From the NCBI GenBank assembly GCA_017404795.1, contig JAFRBR010000024.1, positions 1 through 64,000 of the forward strand: a DNA stretch of 64,000 nt, written 5' to 3'. Made by a program: the position numbers and the translations under genes. The DNA comes from Candidatus Saccharimonadota bacterium (lineage in GTDB: Bacteria > Patescibacteriota > Saccharimonadia > Saccharimonadales > Saccharimonadaceae). Below are positions 7,496 through 16,899 of the stretch, piece by piece. Below the pieces are notes generated by a model. The model saw nothing but the letters and a program-made list of their open reading frames with translations. It did no database searches and had not been told where the DNA came from. The stretch's first letter is position 1. Each line of letters opens with the position of its first letter.

Positions 7496-7843
7496 ATGGA
7501 AAACGAAACTATTAAAAACGGAATTAAAAATGACAAAAAAGATGAGGTGAAGGGAAAAATAATTCTTTTTGTGATTGGTGTGTTGGTGGGGGCGGTGATT
7601 TCGACTGCGGCGTTCTTTGTTTACACACAGACGCTAGACACAAGCTCTGGTTCTAACGGAAATTCAATGCAGATGCCGAGTGGGACACCACCAGAAATGC
7701 CAAGTGGGGACAACTCTGATAGCAGCCAAAGCGGTGGGACACCACCAGAAATGCCAAGTGGAAACAGCTCTGACAGTAGCCAGAGCAACACTCCACCGGA
7801 AAAGCCAAGCAACAACAGTAGTTCACAAGATAGCGATAGCTAA
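7496..7843 (+). CDS. Anchored protein with Pro/Ser-rich repeats
   Basis: 115 residues: a lysine-rich cytoplasmic start, one membrane helix at about 22-47 (IILFVIGVLVGAVISTAAFFV), then an exposed low-complexity tail built from a TPPEMPSG unit present three times with Ser/Asp/Gln linkers and one TPPEKPS variant. This is a wall-spanning spacer type of protein with no enzymatic part. GGAGGAAAG lies just before the start and a TATAAT about 35 nt upstream. It is 20 nt before the beta-helix protein at 7864 and probably in one operon with it; similar pairs occur in Gram-positive surface loci. Family not named. Confidence 0.65.
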   Translation: MENETIKNGIKNDKKDEVKGKIILFVIGVLVGAVISTAAFFVYTQTLDTSSGSNGNSMQMPSGTPPEMPSGDNSDSSQSGGTPPEMPSGNSSDSSQSNTPPEKPSNNSSSQDSDS

Positions 7844-7863
7844 AAGCTAAGAAAGAGGCGATA

Positions 7864-9198
7864 ATGAGAGATAAGAAATATTTATCTTATGCAGTGATAA
7901 TTGTAGTCCTGGTGGCGGTGCTTGGGGTGTTGTGGTGTCTAATGATTAACACGCTAAATAATAGATTTGCAGGGAGTGGTGAGACGCCGGCGATGAATAA
8001 TAGTTTGTCGGTCTCTTACTCCGCTGTGAAAGAGATTACGACTGACGAGAATATTGATGGTGGAGAATTTGCGTCGACAAATGCCGACGAAAATGCGATT
8101 TTGGCGTCTGGCAATATTACCACGACACTAGCCAATATTCAAGTGACGAAAACCGGAGATAGCGACGGTGGCGATAACACGAGTTTTTACGGGACGAACT
8201 CCGCGATTATTGCTAAAGATGGCGCAAATTTAACCATTAAAAACGCAACGATTACGACTGATGCGACTGGCGCAAATGGGGTGTTTTCTTATGGTGGGTC
8301 GGCGACGACTGATAATTCATCTTCGGATGGTACTACGGTAAATATTGCGGATTCGACCATTACTACGAGTAAGAATAATTCGGGTGGGATTATGACGACT
8401 GGTGGTGGCGTGATGAATGCGGAAAATTTGACGATCACCACGGCGGATACTTCTAGCGCGGCGATTCGTTCGGATCGAGGTGGTGGAACGGTGGTAGTAG
8501 ATAAGGGTACTTATAAAACTATTGGTAAAGGTTCCCCAGCGATTTATTCGACAGCTGATATCACTGTAAAAAACGCTACGCTAGTGGCGACGGCTTCTGA
8601 AGGTGCTATCATTGAGGGCAATAATAGTATCATGCTGGAAAATGTTGAGCTGACTGACACTAACAGCGCGTTGAATGGGCAATCGACAACTTATAAAAAT
8701 ATCTTCTTGTATCAATCGATGTCTGGTGATGCAGCTTCGGGTGAGGCGGTGTTTACAGCTAAAGATTCCACCATTACTACTAATAAGGGTGATAGTTTTT
8801 ACGTGACTAATATTACGGCTACGATTAATCTTGAGAATAACGAAATCGTGAATAATGATGCTACGGGCAATTTCTTGAGGATTCAGGCGGATTCTTGGGG
8901 GAATTCGGGTAGTAATGGTGGCGCGGTGACGTTGAACTTAACTAATCAATCTGCCGCTGGGAACATTGTCGTAGATGCTATTTCTACTTTGACGATGAAT
9001 TTGAAGGGTGGCTCTTTGTTTGAGGGGACGATTAATAGCGAAAACGCTGGCGAAGTGGCGCTGGTTTTAGATAAAACAAGTACCCTGACTTTGACTGGTG
9101 ATACTTATGTGAAATCACTGATTAATACTGATACGACAAATAGCAATATTAACTTGAATGGTTATAAATTATACGTTAATGGGGTAGAGTTAGAATAA
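7864..9198 (+). CDS. Membrane-anchored parallel beta-helix surface protein
   Basis: 444 residues. One N-terminal membrane helix (about 7-29) is followed by an exterior domain of short repeating strands rich in Thr, Asn, Ser, Gly and Ile. Repeated patterns such as LTIKNATITTD, VNIADSTITT, AENLTITTAD and FTAKDSTITTN are turns of a right-handed parallel beta-helix, as in adhesins and pectate-lyase-like folds. No catalytic residues are evident, so adhesion or wall decoration is the likely role. It is preceded by AAGAAAGAGG and co-oriented with 7496-7843. Its 3' end overlaps the convergent histidine kinase gene by 23 bp. Confidence 0.72.
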   Translation: MRDKKYLSYAVIIVVLVAVLGVLWCLMINTLNNRFAGSGETPAMNNSLSVSYSAVKEITTDENIDGGEFASTNADENAILASGNITTTLANIQVTKTGDSDGGDNTSFYGTNSAIIAKDGANLTIKNATITTDATGANGVFSYGGSATTDNSSSDGTTVNIADSTITTSKNNSGGIMTTGGGVMNAENLTITTADTSSAAIRSDRGGGTVVVDKGTYKTIGKGSPAIYSTADITVKNATLVATASEGAIIEGNNSIMLENVELTDTNSALNGQSTTYKNIFLYQSMSGDAASGEAVFTAKDSTITTNKGDSFYVTNITATINLENNEIVNNDATGNFLRIQADSWGNSGSNGGAVTLNLTNQSAAGNIVVDAISTLTMNLKGGSLFEGTINSENAGEVALVLDKTSTLTLTGDTYVKSLINTDTTNSNINLNGYKLYVNGVELE

Positions 9199-10123
9199 AT
9201 TTGGTGGTTTTGCTGCCACTTTCGCAACGGATTTGCCAATGGTTTTGGTCGCAGATGGCCTTGGCGATGGCGAGGCCGAGTCCGGACCCGGACTTGGTCT
9301 TGTCGGTTTGGTAGAAGCGGTCGAAGATTTTAGCGAGATCTTCTTTCCTAATAGTGGCGCCGTCGTTTATGATGGTGAGATCATTTTGGCTAAGAGTGAT
9401 AGAGATTTGCTTTTGGCCGTATTTGGTGGCGTTGTCAAGTAAAATATCTAATACTTGTAAAATGTCTTGTCGAGGGAGGAGATACTCTGGGTTTTTGGTT
9501 TGGCTTTTGAAGGTGAACTTGCCGGAGAATTTGGGTTTAAAAATATCGATGTGCTCTTTGATGATGGTGGCTAGGTTGATTTTCTCAGGAGGGTTTTTAG
9601 TGATACTGCCGGCATCCATTTTGGCGAGTTGTAATAAATCTAGGACTAGTTTGTTGGCGTGGATGATTTCGGTTTCGATGTTGTTTTTCCATTTTTCGCT
9701 GTCTTTAGTTACTTCTAGAGCCTCGATATTGGCTTCGATGACTGCAAGAGGGGTTTTGAGCTCGTGAGAAGCGTTGGCGATGAAGATTTTTTGTTTGTCG
9801 TAGGCGTCTTTAACGGGGGCGACGATTTTTTCGGATAAATAATAAGAGATGATAAAAACGATGATTTCGATACTGATGCCGACACTAAGCAGGGTGATTA
9901 GCAAACGAGAATTGCCTTCGCTGCGGTCGGTTTTGATGAAATCTTGGAGTTCTTGGTTGGTGTATTCGGAGGAGATGTTGAGGATAGTAGAATCGGGAGA
10001 TGGTTTTGGCTCTGGGCGGATAGTGGAGGAGAAAAACATGATACTACTGCCGGCGATAATGAGAACGGCAGTAGTGATGACCATAGTGATAATGATGATT
10101 TTGTCGCGAAGTTTGTTAAACAT
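9176..10123 (-). CDS. Sensor histidine kinase
   Basis: 315 residues. Two membrane helices (about 9-31 and 73-95) enclose a roughly 40-residue outside loop. The HisKA dimerisation domain contains the phospho-acceptor His in IANASHELKTPLAVIE (about 118). The HATPase domain has ILLDNATKYG (N box), a G1-like region and GSGLGLAIAKAI (G2 box). There is no obvious HAMP domain, so it is a compact EnvZ/PhoR-like kinase. Its ATG lies inside the end of the response-regulator gene (8 nt overlap), so the pair is translationally coupled. The stimulus is unknown; the small external loop suggests sensing in or near the membrane. Confidence 0.93.
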   Translation of the reverse strand: MFNKLRDKIIIITMVITTAVLIIAGSSIMFFSSTIRPEPKPSPDSTILNISSEYTNQELQDFIKTDRSEGNSRLLITLLSVGISIEIIVFIISYYLSEKIVAPVKDAYDKQKIFIANASHELKTPLAVIEANIEALEVTKDSEKWKNNIETEIIHANKLVLDLLQLAKMDAGSITKNPPEKINLATIIKEHIDIFKPKFSGKFTFKSQTKNPEYLLPRQDILQVLDILLDNATKYGQKQISITLSQNDLTIINDGATIRKEDLAKIFDRFYQTDKTKSGSGLGLAIAKAICDQNHWQIRCESGSKTTKFILTLPH

Positions 10124-10784
10124 TTGACTGATCCGATAATTTATAACCTAGACTGCGAATGGTAATAATCTTGGCGTGGCTGTGGACTTTTTTCAAGAGT
10201 TTGCGAATTCTGGAAATGTAGGTTTCGATGTAATTGTCGTCGTAGATGTTGTCGGCGCCCCAAATTTTGGCGAGTAAATGTTCTTTGCTGATGAGCTGGT
10301 CGGGGTTTTTGATGAATTCGGTGATGATGGCGGCTTCCTTGGCGGTGAGTTGCTGGTCGTTTAAGGTGGCGTTTGCTTGGTCTAAAGTGAGGTTGCTGTA
10401 GGTGAGGGTGGTAGAGTCGATAGTCTGAGGACGGCGAGTGATGGCTTTGATTCTGGCGACGAGTTCGGCGGTCTTGAAAGGCTTGGCCAAGTAATCATCG
10501 GCGCCTTTGTCGAGGTGGCCGACTTTAGTTTCAACTTCAGAAAGGGCGGAAAGCATGATGACGGGGGTTTGGATGTTTTTCTCGCGCATGCGTTTTAAGA
10601 TGTCGGTGCCGGATAGTTTGGGCAGCATGATGTCTAGAACAACGCAATCGTAAATATCCTTGAGCGCTTGATTTAGCCCCTCCTCGCCGTCGTGTGCTAG
10701 ATCTGTGGTGATACCTTGTTTTTCTAGATTGTGTTTGACGGCACCGGCGAGCAGCTCGGCATCTTCTACATATAATATTCGCAT
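10116..10784 (-). CDS. OmpR/PhoB-type response regulator
   Basis: 222 residues counting from the ATG at 10784, chosen over the upstream in-frame ATG because AGGAGA stands 6 nt before it. The receiver domain starts MRILYVEDAELL, with acidic pocket (ED), phospho-acceptor Asp in YDCVVLDIMLPKLSG, Ser in VIMLSA and Lys in DDYLAKPF. The C-terminal winged helix contains LTAKEAAIITEFIKNP, and its recognition region ends YISRIRKLLKK. It forms an operon with the kinase that overlaps its end. glmS is transcribed divergently 121 nt away, so the shared intergenic region could hold its operator. Confidence 0.94.
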   Translation of the reverse strand: MRILYVEDAELLAGAVKHNLEKQGITTDLAHDGEEGLNQALKDIYDCVVLDIMLPKLSGTDILKRMREKNIQTPVIMLSALSEVETKVGHLDKGADDYLAKPFKTAELVARIKAITRRPQTIDSTTLTYSNLTLDQANATLNDQQLTAKEAAIITEFIKNPDQLISKEHLLAKIWGADNIYDDNYIETYISRIRKLLKKVHSHAKIITIRSLGYKLSDQSNV

Positions 10785-10905
10785 ATAATCTCCTATTTTA
10801 ATTATATTATAATTATGCAAGTTGAAGTTAAAATGAATCTAAAAATAATTCGTATGTATCTCGTGTGGTATAATTAGAATATTATCAAATTAAGGAGATT
10901 TTGAT

Positions 10906-12732
10906 ATGTGTGGAATTGTGGGTTATGTGGGGGATAAAAATGCGCAGGATTTTCTAGTGTCAGGTTTGAAACGATTGGAGTATCGGGGGTATGACTCGGC
11001 GGGGGTGGCAACTTTTGACGAGAGTGGTAAAGCGACTTTGGTTAAAACTAAGGGTAAAATTGCGGATCTAGAATCTAAGTTGGCGAGAGAGCGACGAGAA
11101 GACAAAGCGGGGATTGGTCATACTAGGTGGGCAACACATGGCGAACCATCAGAGGTTAATGCTCATCCGCATCAGGTGGGCGATATTTATTTGGTGCATA
11201 ATGGGATTATCGAAAATTACAAAGAACTAAAAGACCAGTTGAAGGGGTATGAGTTTAAATCGGAGACGGATTCGGAGGTTCTGGCGGCACTAATTGATTC
11301 TTTCTATAAAAATGGTGAATATCCTTTGACGAATGCGGTAGTGCAAGCGTTGAAGCTAGTAAAGGGGACTTATGGAATTGCGGTGATGAGCGACAAGAAT
11401 CCAGATGAGATTGTGGTAGCAAGAGCTGGTTCGCCACTGGTGATTGGTGTGGGGCATGGTGAGACTTTGATTGCTTCGGATGCGTCGGCGCTTTTGGGGC
11501 ACACAAAACAAGCTATTTATTTGAATGATGGAGAGATTGCAACGGTTAGTAAGAATAGTGTGGAGATTAAGACTCTGAATGCAGAGCCGGTGTCGGCGAA
11601 GGTGGAAGAGATTGAAACTAACCTCGCGGCGATTCAGAAGGATGGTTATGAGCATTTCTTGCTAAAGGAAATTATGGAGCAGCCGGAATCTTTGAAGGAG
11701 ACCTTGAGAGGACGGGTAAATACTAGAGATTGGATGGTACATCTGGGGGGACCAGGTTTGACGGAGGGGGAGTTGCGCAAAGTTAAGCATTTGGTGATTG
11801 TGGGGTGCGGGACGGCTTATCATGCGGGGCTGCTTGCGGCATATTATATTGAGCAGTTTACACCGGAGATTACGGTGGAAGTAGTGATTGCGAGTGAATA
11901 TCGGTATCGGCAAGCGTATATTCCGCGGGATTCGGTGGCGCTGATTGTGTCACAATCGGGCGAAACGGCGGATACGCTGGCGTGTCTACGTGAAATTAAG
12001 AAGCAGGGAGTGCCGACAATCGGAATCGTGAATGCGATTGGTTCGACGATTGCAAGGGAAGTGGATGGGGGAACATACGTCCATGTGGGGCCAGAGATTT
12101 CGGTGGCTTCGACCAAGGCGTTTACTTCGCAGGCGGTGGCGATGGTGATGTTTGGACTAACGATTGCGCAGGCTAAGGGGGTAAGAAGTGGGATTTTGAG
12201 GCCGTATATTAGCGAAATTGCTAAACTGCCAGAAGAAATCAAGAGAGTGCTAGATGAATTTAATGAGCCAATGCAAGAAATGGCGCAAAAATACAAAGAT
12301 TATGACCATGCGATTTATCTGGGGCGGGATACGGCTTACCCGACGGCGATGGAGGGAGCCTTGAAACTGAAGGAAATTTCGTATATCGATGCTAATGCGT
12401 ATGCATTTGGTGAATTAAAACATGGGCCGCTGGCACTGGTGGATGACAGATTCTTCGAATTTGCGCTGCTACCTGAGGGGGAATTGTATGACAAGGCAGT
12501 GTCAAACGTGCAAGAAGTACTGGCTAGAGGTGGGCATGTGATTGCGGTGACGAACAAAAAGGAATTTGATTTGCCGGTAGAAGATGTTGTAAAAATTACA
12601 ACATCTATAGAGCTTATGGCGCCGATTTTGATGAATTTGATTGCGCAATTATTTGCTTATTATATAGCGGTAGGTAAGGGGTACGATGTGGACCAGCCGC
12701 GGAATTTGGCTAAATCTGTAACAGTTGAATAG
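10906..12732 (+). CDS. glmS: Glutamine-fructose-6-phosphate aminotransferase (isomerizing)
   Basis: 608 residues, full length. GlmS makes glucosamine-6-phosphate from fructose-6-phosphate and glutamine, the entry to UDP-GlcNAc and peptidoglycan. Cys2 of MCGIVGYVG is the N-terminal nucleophile; GHTRWATHG and DSEVLAALI are glutaminase-domain motifs. Two SIS domains follow, with VSQSGETADTLACLREIK and VASTKAFTSQ as sugar-phosphate loops, and the C-terminus DQPRNLAKSVTVE is the conserved tail. AAGGAG lies before the ATG and TATAAT about 35 nt upstream. No glmS ribozyme is visible in the short leader. A GlmM-like mutase lies at 17300-18616, so the pathway is partly local. Confidence 0.98.
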   Translation: MCGIVGYVGDKNAQDFLVSGLKRLEYRGYDSAGVATFDESGKATLVKTKGKIADLESKLARERREDKAGIGHTRWATHGEPSEVNAHPHQVGDIYLVHNGIIENYKELKDQLKGYEFKSETDSEVLAALIDSFYKNGEYPLTNAVVQALKLVKGTYGIAVMSDKNPDEIVVARAGSPLVIGVGHGETLIASDASALLGHTKQAIYLNDGEIATVSKNSVEIKTLNAEPVSAKVEEIETNLAAIQKDGYEHFLLKEIMEQPESLKETLRGRVNTRDWMVHLGGPGLTEGELRKVKHLVIVGCGTAYHAGLLAAYYIEQFTPEITVEVVIASEYRYRQAYIPRDSVALIVSQSGETADTLACLREIKKQGVPTIGIVNAIGSTIAREVDGGTYVHVGPEISVASTKAFTSQAVAMVMFGLTIAQAKGVRSGILRPYISEIAKLPEEIKRVLDEFNEPMQEMAQKYKDYDHAIYLGRDTAYPTAMEGALKLKEISYIDANAYAFGELKHGPLALVDDRFFEFALLPEGELYDKAVSNVQEVLARGGHVIAVTNKKEFDLPVEDVVKITTSIELMAPILMNLIAQLFAYYIAVGKGYDVDQPRNLAKSVTVE

Positions 12733-12749
12733 TATGATATAATTATGAT

Positions 12750-14174
12750 ATGCGGAAGAAGTCCGACTTTATTTTACGATTGTTATTGATTATTGGGGAT
12801 GCGCTGGCGCTGATATTGTCGTTTGCTTTTGCCTATTTTATTCGGGTGAAGGTGGACCCGAGGCCTTGGACGTTTGAATTTCAGTTTTTTGAGTTTGTGC
12901 AGACGATAGTATGGTTGGTGCCGGTGATGCTGGTGATATTGGCGACGCTGGGGTTATATCGGAAGGATATTTTCTTGGGGCGGACGCGAATGCCAGAGCG
13001 GGGGAGGTTGGTGCTGGCGGCAATATTGTCGGTGGCGGCGCTAATTGTGTACGATTTCTTTAAGGGAGAGAATCTGTTTCCGGTGCGGGTGATGGCACTA
13101 ACTTCGGTGCTACTATCGTTTGTGTTTTTGTTGATAGAGCGGATGATCGTGAGATTTGTGGTGCGACAGATTTTTAAGAGTGATTATGGGGCTAGGCGAG
13201 CAATCATTGTGGGGAATTCTAAAAATACGGAATATTTGGCGGATTATATTAGTTCGGTGCCGGAATCGGGATATCGTCTGGTTGGGGTGGTGGCAAGCAA
13301 GAAATATATCCCGAAAGATTTAAAAGTACATCAATATTCGTCTCTAAAGGATGCGTTAAAAAAGGCGAAAGCGGATGTGATTTTTCAGACGGATGAGAAG
13401 TCGACAGAATATGTATACAAACAGGCGGTAGAGAGGCATATATTATATTATTTTGTGCCGAGCGAGACGGCGCTTTCTTCGCATTTTGGCGAGATGGAAC
13501 TGGTGGGGACGACGCCAGCGGTGTTGGTGTTGACGACGCCGCTGACTGGTGGATATGTGGTGATAAAGCGACTATTTGATATAGTGTTTTCTTTGTTGGC
13601 ATTAGTGTTGGCGGCGATTCCGATGCTAATTACCTGGTTGATTTTGAAATTGTCGGATTTGAAGGCGCCGGCGATTTATGCTGATGAGAGATTAACACAG
13701 TATAATCGAAAGTTTAAATGTTATAAGTTTCGATCGATGAAGCCGGAATATTCGGGGATGACGGCAGAGGAGGCGTTTACAAAAATGGGGAAGTCGGATT
13801 TGATTGAAAAATATCGTAAAGATGGGGATTATCTCAAAAATGATCCGCGGATTACTAAATTTGGGCATTTTATCCGGAAAATGTCCTTGGATGAGTTGCC
13901 GCAATTAATCAATATTTTGAAGGGAGATATTTCGCTGATTGGGCCGCGGGCGTTATTGCCGGGGGAACTGCGTGATTATGGGGACAGGTCATTGATACTC
14001 ACGGTAAAGTCGGGGTTGACGGGATTTGCGCAAGTGTCAGGAAGGCGGGATATTCCGTTTGAAGAGCGGCGAGCGCTAGATATTTATTATGTGAGAAATT
14101 GGTCTTTGTCTCTAGACGCGTCGATATTTTTGAAGACGATTGCGGCGGTATTAAAACGAGACGGAGCAAAATAA
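12750..14174 (+). CDS. Polyprenyl-phosphate sugar phosphotransferase (WcaJ/WbaP type)
   Basis: 474 residues. Four or five N-terminal membrane helices come first, then a nucleotide-binding-like domain (ARRAIIVGNSKNTEYL), another helix, and the bacterial sugar transferase catalytic domain. Key parts are KRLFDIVFSLLAL, FKCYKFRSMK, LDELPQLINILKGDISLIGPR and GLTGFAQVSGR. It moves a sugar-1-phosphate from a UDP-sugar to undecaprenyl phosphate to start an exopolysaccharide or cell-wall glycan. TATAAT ends 6 nt before the ATG (leaderless), 17 nt after glmS stops. First of three genes, with the glycosyltransferase starting right at its stop. Confidence 0.93.
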   Translation: MRKKSDFILRLLLIIGDALALILSFAFAYFIRVKVDPRPWTFEFQFFEFVQTIVWLVPVMLVILATLGLYRKDIFLGRTRMPERGRLVLAAILSVAALIVYDFFKGENLFPVRVMALTSVLLSFVFLLIERMIVRFVVRQIFKSDYGARRAIIVGNSKNTEYLADYISSVPESGYRLVGVVASKKYIPKDLKVHQYSSLKDALKKAKADVIFQTDEKSTEYVYKQAVERHILYYFVPSETALSSHFGEMELVGTTPAVLVLTTPLTGGYVVIKRLFDIVFSLLALVLAAIPMLITWLILKLSDLKAPAIYADERLTQYNRKFKCYKFRSMKPEYSGMTAEEAFTKMGKSDLIEKYRKDGDYLKNDPRITKFGHFIRKMSLDELPQLINILKGDISLIGPRALLPGELRDYGDRSLILTVKSGLTGFAQVSGRRDIPFEERRALDIYYVRNWSLSLDASIFLKTIAAVLKRDGAK

Positions 14175-15395
14175 ATGGTGGAAAGAGCGGCGCAGCAAAA
14201 AGTTGAGAAGAAGCAAAAATCTGGTAAAGATTTTGCCGATGGCTGGAAGGTGGCGATTGTTTGCGATTGGTTGAATAATGTGGGAGGGGCGGAAAAGGTG
14301 CTGCTTAGGGTACATCAATTATTTCCGGAGGCGCCGATTTATACTTCTAAATATGACGAGCGGGATATTGACTGGTTTCGTGGGGCGGACATTAGAACGG
14401 GGTGGATGCAAAAATTTCCGTTGTGGATGCGGAGATTCTTGGGGCCACTGAGGCAAAGGTATTTTTCGCATTTGGATTTGTCGGAGTATGATTTGATTAT
14501 TTCGGTGACGGGGGCAGAAGCCAAGGCGGTGAAATCGGGATCTAAATTGGCGGCGGAAGGGAAAAAGTCTGCGAATCCTAGGGGTATTCATGTTTCGTAT
14601 TGTCATGTGCCGACGCAGTATTATTGGCAGATGTACGATGAGTATATTCGCAACCCGGGGTTTGGAGTGTTGAATCCATTGGTGAGGTTGGTGTTTCGGC
14701 TAGTAGTGGGGCCGCTAAGGCGAGCGGATTTGAAGGCGGCGCAGATACCGGATTATTATATAACGATTAGTGAATACGCGAAGGAGCAGATACATAAATA
14801 TTATGGGCGAGAGGCAGTGGTGATTAATCCGCCGGTGGAGATTGAGGATTTTCGGAAGCAAACGATTAGTGATGTTAGGGATTATTATATTACCACTTCG
14901 CGGCAAGTGAATTGGAAGCGGATTGATTTGGCAATTAAAGCCTGTATGATGACGCAGAGAAAGTTGGTGGTGATTGGTGATGGGTCGGAGCACAAGAAGT
15001 TAGTGAAGCTGGCTAAGGGGTCGGGGTTGGTGGAGTTTTTGCCGGTGATGGGGAAGAATGAACTGGCTAAGTATCTGGCGAGGGCGAAGGGATATTTGTT
15101 CCCGAGTTTGGAGCCATTTGGGATTGCACCGGTAGAAGCGCTTGCGGCAGGGTGCCCGGTGATTGCCTATGGCGTAGGTGGAGCCCAAGATTATATAGTG
15201 GATGGGAAGAATGGGATTTTGTTTGGTGAGCAGACGGCGAAAAGTTTGGCGGAGGCGATTTTGAAGTTTGAAAAATGCAAGTTTAATCGGGAGCGGGTGG
15301 CGAAATCGGCGCTTAAGTTTGATGAAAAACGGTTTGACAAGGAAATGAAAGAGTTTATTAGGAAATGTAAAAATAAAAATGAAAAGGGTTTATAG
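14175..15395 (+). CDS. Family 4-type glycosyltransferase
   Basis: 406 residues, GT-B fold. The N-terminal half begins WKVAIVCDWLNNVGGAEK, the glycine-rich acceptor loop. The C-terminal half carries ISEYAKEQIHKYYG, ITTSRQVNWKRIDLAI, and the donor-binding SLEPFGIAPVEALAAGCPV with the two glutamates of the EX7E motif. It is expected to add a sugar from an NDP-sugar to a lipid-linked glycan at the cytoplasmic face. The ATG follows the previous stop directly, and the next gene starts 17 nt before this one ends, so the three form one tight operon. Confidence 0.92.
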   Translation: MVERAAQQKVEKKQKSGKDFADGWKVAIVCDWLNNVGGAEKVLLRVHQLFPEAPIYTSKYDERDIDWFRGADIRTGWMQKFPLWMRRFLGPLRQRYFSHLDLSEYDLIISVTGAEAKAVKSGSKLAAEGKKSANPRGIHVSYCHVPTQYYWQMYDEYIRNPGFGVLNPLVRLVFRLVVGPLRRADLKAAQIPDYYITISEYAKEQIHKYYGREAVVINPPVEIEDFRKQTISDVRDYYITTSRQVNWKRIDLAIKACMMTQRKLVVIGDGSEHKKLVKLAKGSGLVEFLPVMGKNELAKYLARAKGYLFPSLEPFGIAPVEALAAGCPVIAYGVGGAQDYIVDGKNGILFGEQTAKSLAEAILKFEKCKFNRERVAKSALKFDEKRFDKEMKEFIRKCKNKNEKGL

Positions 15396-16899
15396 ATTTT
15401 TAATTTATATTTTGCCGGTAGTGTTGTTCTTTTCGTACCAGCCGCTCGTGCATTTTGCAGCAAACGAGTCGATGAATTTTGAGATTTCGTTGCCGTTGAT
15501 ATGGTTGGTGCTGTTTGATGTGTTGGTGGTGGTGATGGGGTGGCGGAAAAGGGGGCTCTGGCGGGGAATTTTGAAGCGGTGGGTGTGGCTGTTGCTCCCG
15601 ATATGGCTGAGCCTGTCGGTGTTGTGGTCGCTTAATTCCCTGCGGGGGCTACTGACTGTGGGGATAGTGTGGCTGGTATATTTAGCGGTGTATGGGTTTT
15701 TCGAATTTCGGGAGTTGTTTCGTGAGGTGGGGTTTAAAGAAAAATTCTGGAAGGTGTTTTTTGGATCTACATTGGTGATATGCTTGTGGTGCTGGCTCCA
15801 GTGTGTGCTGGATCTGATGGGGGTGGGGCAAGAGTATACGTTAATGTGTGATGGGTGTACGTATCAGATGTTTGGGTTTCCGCATCCGAATGGGTTTGCG
15901 ATAGAGCCACAGTTTATGGGGAATTTGCTTCTCGCGCCGGCGATAGTAATAGCGTGGACTATACTGAAGGATGACCACAATAGTATTTTTCGGGGACGGG
16001 GTTCCTCGCGCCCGTCGTTACGGGGCTCGGACCCCTCATTCCTCGGTCGTAACCTCCGGAAGCCCCTCAAAATACTATTGCTGGTCATCCTTGTATCCAC
16101 ACTTTTCTTAACATTTTCGCGAGGAGCAATTTATGCGTTTATTGTTGCAATGATAGTGATGACAGTGTGGTGGGTGGTTCAGGGTAGGAAGTGGAAAGTA
16201 TTATCTGTCTGGTTGGCGATTATATTGTCGTTTGTGTTTACGCTGAATATACAAGGATTGATGGCGGAAGTGAGTCCGACTCGAGATACTTATGCTACTG
16301 GGGTGGCGAAGGTGTTAAATCATTTGTCGTTAGGGGTAATTGATGTAAGAGAGCCAGGAAATAACGAATTAACAGAGGTAGAGGTTGTGGAAAACCCTGT
16401 GGAAAACTTTGTTGGTGGTAATCAGTCTGGGATTGATGTGGAGAGTCAATCAAATGAGGTGAATGATGCTATAGAGCAAGAGGCGGCATTTGATGGATAT
16501 GTGGCAGAATCTACGGATACGAGACTAAGGTTGTCCTCGGCGGCTTTTGAGATATGGCGCCAGGATTTTGGCACGGCGATGTTTGGCGTGGGACTAGGTG
16601 GAGCAGGGCAGGCGCTATATGTGAATGGATTGTCGCCAGCACCAAAGGAAATTGTGCAAAATCAATATGTTTCACTGCTACTAGAAACTGGTATTGTGGG
16701 GGTGGGCCTCACGATATTTAGCTTGGTGTTGGTGGTAAGGGCGATATGGAGGAGCCCTTGGCGGGTGATGCTACTGAGTTTGTTGGTGGCATATGGAATT
16801 ACGCTATTATTCTTCTCGGGACTGCCAAATGCGCTACATATTTATCTGTTGCCAGCGGTGATTTATTCGATTTCTTTGCGGAAGAAGTTGGTGTCGTAG
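15379..16899 (+). CDS. O-antigen ligase/polymerase-like membrane protein with an in-frame hairpin insertion
   Basis: 506 residues with about ten hydrophobic helices and a long polar external loop (about 300-380), the pattern of Wzy/WaaL-type polymerases and ligases. FGFPHPNGFAIEPQFMGNLL and FLTFSRGAIYAFIV resemble the conserved helices around the active loop. It probably polymerises or ligates the lipid-linked glycan made by the two preceding genes. Residues about 197-238 are encoded by a 126 bp nested-hairpin element (15967-16092, 42 codons, no stop) and are Arg/Ser-rich between two helices. The 3' end overlaps the convergent acetyltransferase by 37 bp. Confidence 0.8.
   Translation: MKRVYRFLIYILPVVLFFSYQPLVHFAANESMNFEISLPLIWLVLFDVLVVVMGWRKRGLWRGILKRWVWLLLPIWLSLSVLWSLNSLRGLLTVGIVWLVYLAVYGFFEFRELFREVGFKEKFWKVFFGSTLVICLWCWLQCVLDLMGVGQEYTLMCDGCTYQMFGFPHPNGFAIEPQFMGNLLLAPAIVIAWTILKDDHNSIFRGRGSSRPSLRGSDPSFLGRNLRKPLKILLLVILVSTLFLTFSRGAIYAFIVAMIVMTVWWVVQGRKWKVLSVWLAIILSFVFTLNIQGLMAEVSPTRDTYATGVAKVLNHLSLGVIDVREPGNNELTEVEVVENPVENFVGGNQSGIDVESQSNEVNDAIEQEAAFDGYVAESTDTRLRLSSAAFEIWRQDFGTAMFGVGLGGAGQALYVNGLSPAPKEIVQNQYVSLLLETGIVGVGLTIFSLVLVVRAIWRSPWRVMLLSLLVAYGITLLFFSGLPNALHIYLLPAVIYSISLRKKLVS
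15967..16092. repeat. Nested-hairpin element E1, inside a coding region
   Basis: Outer arms 15967-15989 and 16069-16092 are complementary over about 23 bp with a single extra C on the right. The inside begins TCGGGGAC and ends GCCCCTC at the arms, and contains a weaker inner stem. Its length of 126 bp keeps the host frame open, as Rickettsia palindromic elements do. The same junction motifs occur in the other elements of this window. Confidence 0.7.

Noticed and set aside
10785-10905. glmS ribozyme upstream of glmS
   Set aside because: The leader after the TATAAT is about 35 nt, too short for the roughly 150 nt ribozyme, and no matching core is seen.
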